Assembly: GCA_017405785.1 (NCBI GenBank)
Contig: JAFQZR010000019.1
Location: 62,001-126,000, forward strand
DNA: 64,000 nt
Reading direction: 5' to 3'
DNA from: Erysipelotrichaceae bacterium
GTDB taxonomy: Bacteria; Bacillota_I; Bacilli_A; Erysipelotrichales; Erysipelotrichaceae
The stretch's first letter is position 1. Every line of letters begins with the position of its first letter. The notes beneath the pieces were generated by a model, which was not told the origin of the DNA, ran no database searches, and saw nothing but the letters and a program-made list of their open reading frames with translations. Below, piece by piece: positions 17,236 to 24,562 of this stretch. A program made the position numbers and the translations under genes.

Positions 17236-17997
17236 ATGCTTGATAAATGGCCTGTTACCATTCCCGAACTGACGGGAGATGAAGAAAGATTTGCGTACGT
17301 CTATGTGCCTGACGGATTTGATGAAGATGACCGCTTCCCGGTTCTCTACATGTTTGACGGGCACAATCTGTGGGATGATGAAGAGGCATCTTTCGGCAAG
17401 AGCTGGGGCATGCTGGATTTTCTGGAAGAAAACAATGTACCTCTGATCGTGGCTGCCATCGAATGCAACCACCATCCGGAGCAGGATCCCTGCGGCGGCA
17501 GGCTGTCAGAATACTCACCTTTTGATTTCCGTTCCAGACGCTGGGGCGTCATAAAAGGCAGAGGCAAGATCACCATGGACTGGATCGTCAATGAGTTCAA
17601 GCCTTATGTCGATGACAACTACCCTACTCTCCCTGAGCGCGAATATACCCGGATAGCAGGATCTTCCATGGGCGGTCTGATGACTCTCTATGCCATCTGC
17701 TGCTATAACGAAGTATTCTCCCGCGGAGCTGCCTTATCCCCTTCCATCGGTTTCTCCCACCGCAATGTCATGGACATGATCAAAAATGCCGAGATCGGTG
17801 AAGGCACCGTTCTGTATATGGACTACGGGCAGAATGAATTCCATTACCATTCAACCCGCCGCAGTTTTGCCAAGGCAGCTGAACTGTTAATGTACCGCGG
17901 TGTTCTGCTGGAGAGCCGCATCGTTCCTGACGGTGATCATTCCGAAGCCAGCTGGGAGAAACAGATCCCGTTCTTCATCAGTACCCTGTTCTACTAG
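17236..17997 (+). CDS. Alpha/beta hydrolase of the putative esterase family (cassette gene 1)
   Basis: The 253-aa protein has the esterase-D-like layout: PVLYMFDGHNLWDD oxyanion-side strand (35-48), nucleophile elbow AGSSMGG with Ser144, and DGDHSEASW with probable catalytic His235. There is no signal peptide, so it acts in the cytosol. It starts a three-gene plus-strand cassette followed after 10 bp by a second hydrolase and then an ATP-grasp protein. The GAGG site 9 bases upstream supports the start. Substrate unknown; possibilities include carboxyl esters, thioesters or acyl transfer. Confidence 0.85.
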   Translation: MLDKWPVTIPELTGDEERFAYVYVPDGFDEDDRFPVLYMFDGHNLWDDEEASFGKSWGMLDFLEENNVPLIVAAIECNHHPEQDPCGGRLSEYSPFDFRSRRWGVIKGRGKITMDWIVNEFKPYVDDNYPTLPEREYTRIAGSSMGGLMTLYAICCYNEVFSRGAALSPSIGFSHRNVMDMIKNAEIGEGTVLYMDYGQNEFHYHSTRRSFAKAAELLMYRGVLLESRIVPDGDHSEASWEKQIPFFISTLFY

Positions 17998-18007
17998 GAG
18001 GTATCCA

Positions 18008-18763
18008 ATGGAAGTTAACTACTACGATTACTACAGCAATATTCTCAATAAAAACATGCCGATAAAGGTCTACGGACATCACGGACGTCCGATCCTTTTC
18101 ATACCATGCCAGGACGGAAGATTCTTTGATTTTGAGAACTTCCATCTGACCGATACCTTCGGTCCCTGGATCGAAGACGGACAGTGCATCGTCTTTGCGA
18201 TAGATACCATTGACCGGGAAACCTGGAGTGACAAGTACGGTGATCCGTTCTGGCGCATCCGCCGTCATGAAGACTGGATCAGCTACATCACCAGAGAAGT
18301 CGTTCCGTTTGTCCGTGAATACGTCAATGAGAAAAACGGCTGGGACGGCTATCCGGGAATCATGACCTTCGGCTGTTCCATGGGTGCCACCCATGCTCTG
18401 AATCTCTATCTTCGCTTTCCTGACTTATTTGACCGAGTACTGGCATTAAGCGGTGTCTATAACGCCTCATTCTTCTTGGGCGACTACATGGATGATGTCG
18501 TCTATCAGAATTCAATTACCGACTATCTGGCCAACATGCAGCCTGACCACCCTTTCATTGAAAGATACAATAACAACAAGGCTGTCATCTGCGTGGGTCA
18601 GGGTGCCTGGGAAATACCGTGGAGCACTCAGTTCGTTGACCAGCGATTCCACGAATTAGGCATCAATGCCTGGGTGGACTACTGGGGCTATGATGTCAAT
18701 CATGACTGGCCTTGGTGGTACAGACAGGTTCCGTATTTTCTGCCATATCTATTAGGCGACTAG
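18008..18763 (+). CDS. Alpha/beta hydrolase, second esterase-like protein (cassette gene 2)
   Basis: 251 aa. The visible signature is the nucleophile elbow FGCSMGATH with Ser124 after a conserved HGRPILFIPCQDGR block (25-38), and a C-terminal HDWPWWYRQVPYFLPYL that offers the His. No signal peptide. The ATG at 18008 follows an AGGAGGT site that overlaps the end of gene 1, so translation is coupled; the longer open frame to 17900 would start inside gene 1. The two hydrolases are not close copies of one another, so they probably act on different bonds or as partners. Confidence 0.85.
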   Translation: MEVNYYDYYSNILNKNMPIKVYGHHGRPILFIPCQDGRFFDFENFHLTDTFGPWIEDGQCIVFAIDTIDRETWSDKYGDPFWRIRRHEDWISYITREVVPFVREYVNEKNGWDGYPGIMTFGCSMGATHALNLYLRFPDLFDRVLALSGVYNASFFLGDYMDDVVYQNSITDYLANMQPDHPFIERYNNNKAVICVGQGAWEIPWSTQFVDQRFHELGINAWVDYWGYDVNHDWPWWYRQVPYFLPYLLGD

Positions 18764-18773
18764 GAGGATCAAC

Positions 18774-19964
18774 ATGAAAAATTTCGTTTTTATCTCACCG
18801 AACTTTCCGGAAAACTACTGGCGGTTCTGTCACCATCTGAAACGGAACGGACTGAACGTTCTGGGCATCGGTGACTGTCCTTATGACAACCTCAGCAATG
18901 AGCTGAAAAACTCTCTGAATGAATATTACAAGGTATCTTCTCTGGAAAACTATGAAGAGGTATACCGCCGGGTCGCCTTCTTAATTTTCAAGCACGGCCG
19001 CATCGACTGGCTGGAATCCAACAATGAATACTGGCTGGAAAGAGATGCTCAGCTGCGTACCGATTTCCATATCACTACCGGCTTCCAGGCCGCTGACATG
19101 CCGCAGATGAAGTTCAAGTCCAGAATGAAGGAAAACTACATCAAGGCCGGTGTACCTGTAGCCAGATACCACATCGTTGATGATTTCGACAACTGCCGCA
19201 AGTTCATTGACGAAGTAGGCTATCCGGTAATCGTCAAGCCGGATAACGGCGTCGGCGCTTCTCATACCTATAAGCTGAAAAGCGACGATGATCTGAGATT
19301 CTTCTTACAGACCAAGACCTCTGAGATCTACATCATGGAAGAATTCATTACCGGTACCGTCGTTACCTTTGACTCCATCTGTGATTCCCATGGCGATCCG
19401 ATTTTTGAGACCGGCAACGTCACCCCAAAGAGTCTGATGGATACCGTCAACGATGAACTGGATTGCGTCTTCTACATCCGCAACAAGCTTCCGGAGAAAC
19501 TGGCCGAGATCGGACGCAAGACCCTGAAGGCCTTCAACGTCAAGAGCCGTTTCACTCATCTGGAATTCTTCATGCTTACCAAGGATCAGTACCTCGGCAA
19601 GGAAGGCGACATCGTAGCCCTGGAAGTCAACATGAGACCAAGCGGCGGCATCTCTCCTACCATGATGAACTATGCCAACGGTACCGATGTCTATGAGATC
19701 TGGGCAGACATGATCGCCTTTGACAAGACTGACCGTATCAAGGAAAACTCTCAGTTCTGCGTCTTTACCGGACGCCGTGACGGCCGTAACTACAAGCTTA
19801 CCGGTGATGAGCTTTATGCCAGATACGGTTCTCACATCAAGGAAGAAGGCCGCATCGATGATGCCTTAGCCGGAACCATGGGCAACTACATGTACATTGC
19901 GACGTTCAATACTGAGGAAGAAACCAATCAGTTCGTCCTCGATGTATTTGAAAAATGGGAATAA
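18774..19964 (+). CDS. ATP-grasp ligase-like protein (cassette gene 3)
   Basis: 396 aa. The middle and C-terminal parts form an ATP-grasp fold: VIVKPDNGVGASHTYKL (Lys155 and the glycine loop), IMEEFITGTVVTFDS (hinge and grasp), HLEFF (262-266) and VALEVNMRPSGG with metal-binding Glu284 and Asn286 and Arg288. The first 110 residues form a Rossmann-like preATP-grasp domain (FVFISPNFPENYW). Such enzymes join a carboxylate, through an acyl-phosphate, to an amine, thiol or hydroxyl. It resembles carbamoyl-phosphate-synthase-like and amino-acid ligases; the substrate cannot be told. Strong AGGAGG site; 10 bp after gene 2. A terminator follows. Confidence 0.85.
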   Translation: MKNFVFISPNFPENYWRFCHHLKRNGLNVLGIGDCPYDNLSNELKNSLNEYYKVSSLENYEEVYRRVAFLIFKHGRIDWLESNNEYWLERDAQLRTDFHITTGFQAADMPQMKFKSRMKENYIKAGVPVARYHIVDDFDNCRKFIDEVGYPVIVKPDNGVGASHTYKLKSDDDLRFFLQTKTSEIYIMEEFITGTVVTFDSICDSHGDPIFETGNVTPKSLMDTVNDELDCVFYIRNKLPEKLAEIGRKTLKAFNVKSRFTHLEFFMLTKDQYLGKEGDIVALEVNMRPSGGISPTMMNYANGTDVYEIWADMIAFDKTDRIKENSQFCVFTGRRDGRNYKLTGDELYARYGSHIKEEGRIDDALAGTMGNYMYIATFNTEEETNQFVLDVFEKWE

Positions 19965-19990
19965 GAGATGCACGTCATCTCTTTTCTTCT
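19963..19990 (+). terminator. Terminator of the hydrolase/ATP-grasp cassette
   Basis: AAGAGATG-CACGT-CATCTCTTTTCTT hairpin overlapping the stop codon. Confidence 0.75.
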
Positions 19991-20037
19991 GTTTACAGTC
20001 CCTGATTTATGGTAAGATAGACTAAGAGGAAAAAAAC

Positions 20038-20535
20038 ATGATCAAAAGAGGATTGCTATATATACTTGTACTGGCGCTGGTCGGATTTGGAGTGTACAGG
20101 GTCTATGAAATATATGCCCCTGATGTCATAGACTACATTCCGGAGTCCATTGACTATAACATCTCACCGCTGTACAACCAGAACACCATTGATGACTACA
20201 TCATCAGCCAGCCCCACGATGTCTGCGTCGTCTTCTACCGCAGCCAGGCTACCAACTCCATCTACCTGTTCAACAAGGTATTCAAGCGTATCCTGCAGGA
20301 TTACAATCTGACCTCCATTGAAGGAATTGTCTTCTGCAATACCGACACCCTGGAGGCTACGGAGAATGAGACCAAGAACCACTGGGGATTCTATCAGACC
20401 CCTGCCCTGGTACGCATCGTATCCCAGGACAATATCCTGGAAACGATATCTTCTCTGGAATGGAGCGATACCAACAGCCTGACCTATGACCAGGTCGTCA
20501 ACTGGCTGAAGACCAACGATCTGCTCGAACAGTAA
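20038..20535 (+). CDS. Membrane-anchored protein with thioredoxin-like character, unknown
   Basis: 165 aa: N-terminal membrane anchor (residues 5-22), then an extracytoplasmic region. From about residue 45 it shows a thioredoxin-like pattern (VCVVFYRSQATNS, then a cis-Pro-like YQTPALVRI near 118-126), but the usual CxxC is absent (FYRSQATNS), so it is not a classical disulfide oxidoreductase. Weak similarity of fold is inference from pattern only. An AGAGGA site and an extended -10 (TGGTAAGAT) precede it. Single-gene unit. Confidence 0.7.
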   Translation: MIKRGLLYILVLALVGFGVYRVYEIYAPDVIDYIPESIDYNISPLYNQNTIDDYIISQPHDVCVVFYRSQATNSIYLFNKVFKRILQDYNLTSIEGIVFCNTDTLEATENETKNHWGFYQTPALVRIVSQDNILETISSLEWSDTNSLTYDQVVNWLKTNDLLEQ

Positions 20536-20538
20536 AAG

Positions 20539-20563
20539 AAAAAAGCCCGTGAGGCTTTTTTTG
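20539..20563. terminator. Bidirectional terminator
   Basis: AAAAAGCC-CGTGA-GGCTTTTTTT between the convergent 20038-20535 gene and mtnN. Confidence 0.85.
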
Positions 20564-20566
20564 TTC

Positions 20567-21259
20567 CTAGAGTTTTTTCAGGAAAGCCCGGGTAAAGGCG
20601 GCAGCCCTTTGCGAGGCCCTGACGACATAGGCAGCGAAATCCAGATCGTTGTCTTTTTTTATGACGATATCTGACAGCGATCTCATGATCACAAACGGAA
20701 CATTGTAACTGCTGCACACATGTCCCACCGAAGCGCTCTCCATGTCACAGGCCACGGCTTCCGGGAAATGGGACTGAATGTACCGGACCTGATATGGCAT
20801 GGAGATGAAGGCATCACCGGAAACGATGTTGCCGATGAAAACCTGATGGCCATCCAGTTCTTCCGCGATCTCTCTGGCCTTCTCCAGAAGATCCTTATCG
20901 GAATAGAAGACATACTGGGAATTATCAAAGCTGGAGGTGACGTTATTGATGGTCTCCGAGACCCAGTCATGATAGGTCATGCGATCCGCTACGACCATAT
21001 CCAGAACATTCTCATATTCCTTGATGCCGCCGGCTGTACCGATGTTGATGACGGTATCACAGCCGAACTTTTCAATAAGTCTGGTGCAGGTAATGGCAGC
21101 AGCTACCTTGCCGATGCCTCCTTCAACCATGGTTACATCCTTACCGGACAGCTGTCCGCTGTAGTATTTCTGATCAAAGTACGGCGTTTCAACCTGGTTT
21201 TCCAGCAGTTGTCTGATGGCTTCCAGTTCACAGTTCATGGCAACGATGATTCCGATCAT
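20567..21259 (-). CDS. mtnN: 5'-methylthioadenosine/S-adenosylhomocysteine nucleosidase
   Basis: Hydrolyses MTA and SAH to free adenine, recycling methyl-donor by-products and feeding autoinducer-2 synthesis where LuxS exists. The 230-aa product has normal length, MNCELEAI (Glu11), INIGTAGG (71-78), SGDAF, ACDMESAS with Glu174, and RSLSDI with catalytic Asp197. Overlaps the following (upstream) yqeK-like gene by 4 bp, in a unit with yqeH and yhbY. Confidence 0.95.
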   Translation of the reverse strand: MIGIIVAMNCELEAIRQLLENQVETPYFDQKYYSGQLSGKDVTMVEGGIGKVAAAITCTRLIEKFGCDTVINIGTAGGIKEYENVLDMVVADRMTYHDWVSETINNVTSSFDNSQYVFYSDKDLLEKAREIAEELDGHQVFIGNIVSGDAFISMPYQVRYIQSHFPEAVACDMESASVGHVCSSYNVPFVIMRSLSDIVIKKDNDLDFAAYVVRASQRAAAFTRAFLKKL

Positions 21260-22077
21260 ATGACTCCCTCCTTCTTCAGATACTCGATCTGTTCCTTTCT
21301 GACAAGCTTATATCCATCTGTGATGTTTTTCGTACACAGAGCGATCTGTTGTGAAGAATCGTATCCGCGTCCGGGATCCAGCTTGTCGGCACAGTAGACG
21401 ATCATCGACAGGATGTCCTGGTCATCGCCGGTAGCGTGATTTCTGACAGCCTTGATGATCTTCCTGTCTCTCATTTTCAGTTCTCTCTGCAGGATTACGG
21501 CTCCCACATACTGGTGCCATACCTGCCAGTTACGGTCAATGTATTCAGGGCAGAAGGTTTTCATGTATCCTTCCAGTGTTTCCCTGTCCATGTTCTTGGC
21601 AATGTCATGAAGCATTCCCGCGCAGTATGCTTTCCGTTCATCATAGCCGTTTCCCCCGGCAAACTGCCTGCATAAGCCGGCTACGCGCTGAACATGCTGC
21701 CATCTGTGCTCTTTTAACGTAGACTTAGAGATACTCTCAAGATACAGATAATGTTCCATTATGTATCTCTTCTGCCTGGTTGTAAGGTATTTAAGATCAC
21801 TGTAAGTCAGCTGTTTCAGAGATAATGAATCATCAGTGATGTCAATGTACTGATCTTTCTGATTTTTCTTCAGTTCAGCTTCCCTGATGACCTTATAGCC
21901 CTTCCTGTTTAACCGCAGCCTCAGCAGGGTCATGCGGTGTTTATAGGGATTTCCTTCTTCCGAAAGCACAAACCAGACCTCATCAAGGTCCAGCTGTTTT
22001 TTCTTTCTGACGGCAAAGCTGATCTGCAGCGTTGTAGCCGGATCAAAACTGCCGTAATACAGTCCGATTCTTCTCAT
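21256..22077 (-). CDS. yqeK: Vestigial NadD domain fused to a YqeK HD-domain hydrolase
   Basis: 273 aa in two parts. Residues 1-112 resemble NadD: IGLYYGSFDPATT at the start, LDEVWFVLS (30-39) and the end helix RQKRYIMEHYLYL. But the HxGH nucleotide-binding motif is missing (GSFDPATTLQIS), the central GADxxxxxxxW region is gone, and there is no ISSTxIR, so it cannot be a working adenylyltransferase. Residues 120-265 are YqeK: RWQHVQRV (125-132), LHDIAK with His157-Asp158, NHATG and CADKLDP. YqeK hydrolyses diadenosine tetraphosphate symmetrically. yhbY-nadD-yqeK order is typical, so this is a fusion with decay of one half. Overlaps both neighbours by 4 bp. Confidence 0.88.
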   Translation of the reverse strand: MRRIGLYYGSFDPATTLQISFAVRKKKQLDLDEVWFVLSEEGNPYKHRMTLLRLRLNRKGYKVIREAELKKNQKDQYIDITDDSLSLKQLTYSDLKYLTTRQKRYIMEHYLYLESISKSTLKEHRWQHVQRVAGLCRQFAGGNGYDERKAYCAGMLHDIAKNMDRETLEGYMKTFCPEYIDRNWQVWHQYVGAVILQRELKMRDRKIIKAVRNHATGDDQDILSMIVYCADKLDPGRGYDSSQQIALCTKNITDGYKLVRKEQIEYLKKEGVI

Positions 22078-22367
22078 TTAGGTAAGACGATGGAAGTCTT
22101 CTCCGGGTTTCTGCGGTATAAAACGATCTTGCGGCCCAGCTGAGAGACGATCTCACTGCCGGTAGCCGCCGCAATATCCAGCGCCAGTTCGGTACTTGGT
22201 GTATCACAGGTATTGAGAACGGTGATCTTGACGATCTCATGAGCCGTCAGGATCTCATCTACGGACATGATGACATTCTCATTGAGTCCGTTCTTGCCTA
22301 TATTGACTAACGGTTTTAAAGTATTTGCCAGTCCCTTGAGGTACTGTTTCTGTGCCTTGTTAAGCAT
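22074..22367 (-). CDS. yhbY: CRM-domain RNA-binding protein YhbY
   Basis: 97-aa single CRM domain protein associated with pre-50S ribosomes. It shows LNKAQKQYLKGLA, the GKNGL loop (about residues 24-28) and QLGRKIVLYR at the end. The stop codon of yqeH is directly followed by its ATG. Sits between yqeH and the yqeK-like gene, the usual Firmicute arrangement. Confidence 0.95.
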   Translation of the reverse strand: MLNKAQKQYLKGLANTLKPLVNIGKNGLNENVIMSVDEILTAHEIVKITVLNTCDTPSTELALDIAAATGSEIVSQLGRKIVLYRRNPEKTSIVLPK

Positions 22368-23417
22368 CTATATCAACACCTTTCTTTCATAAACATCTAT
22401 CACAGCCGGTGTGTATACATCTACCCTGCTGCACTTGCCGGTTATGCAGATCCAGCCCAGACCGGATATGCATATGTCGGTCTTCTCGCCCTTTATTTCG
22501 AATGAAGTTTTCTTCATGTCGGCGAAACTCTCTGCTGTTTTGATCACCGGTACCAGTTCTTCCCCGTAATGGCGCTGCCACAGGGAATCGCCGTTTGACT
22601 GTCTGGAGCGTGTGATCTTAAGCAGATTGGAACAGTATACCACGGCAGTTGTCTTTACACAATCCAACAGATCGATGCGCGCCAGTCCGCCAATCGACAG
22701 ACACTGGCTTTCTCTTAACTGATAGATCACCGGATTGACCGTGGCGTACGGCACCACCTGTTTCAGAGTCGAACTGTCCAGATATGACTGCACGCTGCCG
22801 TCAGCTACCAGTCCTACCGTATCGATCAGAACACCAATCTCAGTTTCCAGGCGGTTAATTGATAACGTCGTGCTTGGGTTACGGTTGACGGTGAGTATGT
22901 CAGAGCCCAGCAGGTCGTTGATGACCGTGCTTTTTCCCACATTGGCAATGCCCATGAAGATGAACTCCTCCTCATATTTCTTCATCAGCTCTGTCATGGT
23001 TTCCCTGAAGGAAGCATCACGGCGGATGATCACGGCTTCACTTTGCAGACCGAGGTCCTTCAGTCTTAAACCCATGTATTTTCTGATCTTAGCGTCCTTC
23101 AGGGTTTCAGGCAATAGATCACCCTTGTTGACGACCAGGATGAAGCGCTTATTCTGCAGAAACTGCGGTATCACCGAATGCAGTGAGGTTTCCAGATCGA
23201 TGACATCCACGATCCAGACGAAGATGCCTTCCAGCTGCTGCAGTGCCGAAAGATCCTTAGTAACCTGCAGATCAATGTACTGCCGTCCTCTGTCATAGTG
23301 TCTTAAGCGGAAACATCTCTGACAGTATTCCATACTCAAATCAGGCACATATCCCAGTGCCTGACTGTCTTTATTCTGTAATACGGATCCGCATCCCCTG
23401 CAAGTTTTTACTGTCAT
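22368..23417 (-). CDS. yqeH: Ribosome-assembly GTPase YqeH (circularly permuted)
   Basis: Needed for 30S maturation. The 349-aa product has an N-terminal zinc finger (CRGCG at 6-10 and CQRC near 32-35), then permuted G motifs: NKGD (G4) before G1 GIANVGKST, then DTVGL (G3), and a C-terminal RNA-binding part. Length is typical. One base separates its start from the stop of the upstream 23419-24561 gene. Confidence 0.95.
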   Translation of the reverse strand: MTVKTCRGCGSVLQNKDSQALGYVPDLSMEYCQRCFRLRHYDRGRQYIDLQVTKDLSALQQLEGIFVWIVDVIDLETSLHSVIPQFLQNKRFILVVNKGDLLPETLKDAKIRKYMGLRLKDLGLQSEAVIIRRDASFRETMTELMKKYEEEFIFMGIANVGKSTVINDLLGSDILTVNRNPSTTLSINRLETEIGVLIDTVGLVADGSVQSYLDSSTLKQVVPYATVNPVIYQLRESQCLSIGGLARIDLLDCVKTTAVVYCSNLLKITRSRQSNGDSLWQRHYGEELVPVIKTAESFADMKKTSFEIKGEKTDICISGLGWICITGKCSRVDVYTPAVIDVYERKVLI

Positions 23418-23418
23418 T

Positions 23419-24561
23419 CTATCCGAAGAATCTTGTGTAGAAATAATAGATAACGATCATCAGCAGCAGGATAACCAGAATGGTGATGATGGTGTTAAGA
23501 ATGTGATTGACCTTCTCGGCTCTTTCCGCCTTGACATCAAATCCTTCGAAATCCTTGCCGATGCCCAGTTCCTCATCGGAAATGTCAACCTTCTTGATCT
23601 CTTCCGTTACATGGAACTGCGGCTTGCCGGTCTCATCGATATAGGACATGTTGGAACGGGTAATGAACTGTTCCCGTGTCCTTGACAATGTAACATCCGG
23701 TACTTCCTGAGTCTCAGGCTGAGGTTCAGGCTGATATTCCGGAACTTCTTCCTTTATCTGTTGGTCCCCGGCACTCCAGTCAATGGCACCCTGAGTATCC
23801 TCAAATACTTCAGGTTCTTCAACAGGTTCTTCCCTGACTGGTTCTTCAATGATCTGTTCAGGTTCAGTGACAACCTCCGGTTCAGGTTCCCGGGATTTCT
23901 GAGTTCTAGGGCCAAACGGAGAAACGACCGTCTGGAACTTCGGAGCGGCAGCGTTGGAAACGGATGTTTCCGTTACCTTTTCTCCCTTTTCAACATGATC
24001 GAGATATTCCTTTATGGAAGCTGTACTGATGACCCGTGTGGTATCATCGACAAAAGGCTTCTCTTCTTCAGCAACTTCCTGTGGTAATTCGACTTCCGGT
24101 TCACTGACTTCCGGAATATACGGTTGCAGAGCAATTGTTCTGTCTTCGACGTGTGCTTCTTCCTCTTCCTCGTCAATTACCGGCAGAGCCATGCTGGTAT
24201 GGAACAGATCGATGTCCGGTTCATCATATTCCGGCATTTCCTGAAGATCAGGCTGCTGCGGAATCTCATCAACGGTAATGCCCATCGGTTCGGTGATGAC
24301 CTTTGCCGTCTCGATCTTCTTTTCTTCCTTTTTAACCGGTTTTTCCTCAACCTTGGTAACCGGTTTCTTTTTCTTTTTAGAAGGAACCAGGATCAGACCG
24401 GCCAGTAATGCCAGTACTGCTGCAGCAATGCTGCCGTACAGCTGAGTGGTGGCATTCTTAAGAACCGGTATGCGGTAATACCAGGTCGTAATGCCGAAAG
24501 TGGCAGCCCGGGTCAGGGCCATCACCAGTATCAGAACGATAAGTCTAATGAATAATCTCAT
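23419..24561 (-). CDS. Unknown membrane protein with a long acidic, Pro/Glu-rich middle
   Basis: Family not recognised. 380 aa: two N-terminal hydrophobic segments (about 4-22 and 42-61), a Lys-rich stop (PSKKKKKP), about 280 residues of low-complexity acidic sequence rich in Glu, Pro and Val (for example EEPVREEPVEEPEVFED), a more ordered stretch near 300-345, and a C-terminal hydrophobic segment (352-377) with a short tail. If the Lys-rich block is cytoplasmic, the acidic part is a cytosolic tether between membrane helices, a layout seen in some division and scaffold proteins; this is only inference. It lies 1 bp from parC and 1 bp from yqeH. Confidence 0.8.
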   Translation of the reverse strand: MRLFIRLIVLILVMALTRAATFGITTWYYRIPVLKNATTQLYGSIAAAVLALLAGLILVPSKKKKKPVTKVEEKPVKKEEKKIETAKVITEPMGITVDEIPQQPDLQEMPEYDEPDIDLFHTSMALPVIDEEEEEAHVEDRTIALQPYIPEVSEPEVELPQEVAEEEKPFVDDTTRVISTASIKEYLDHVEKGEKVTETSVSNAAAPKFQTVVSPFGPRTQKSREPEPEVVTEPEQIIEEPVREEPVEEPEVFEDTQGAIDWSAGDQQIKEEVPEYQPEPQPETQEVPDVTLSRTREQFITRSNMSYIDETGKPQFHVTEEIKKVDISDEELGIGKDFEGFDVKAERAEKVNHILNTIITILVILLLMIVIYYFYTRFFG

Positions 24562-24562
24562 C

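Noticed and set aside
20720-21397. Plus-strand frame of 225 codons
   Set aside because: Antisense to mtnN and the yqeK fusion gene, which both carry catalytic motifs.
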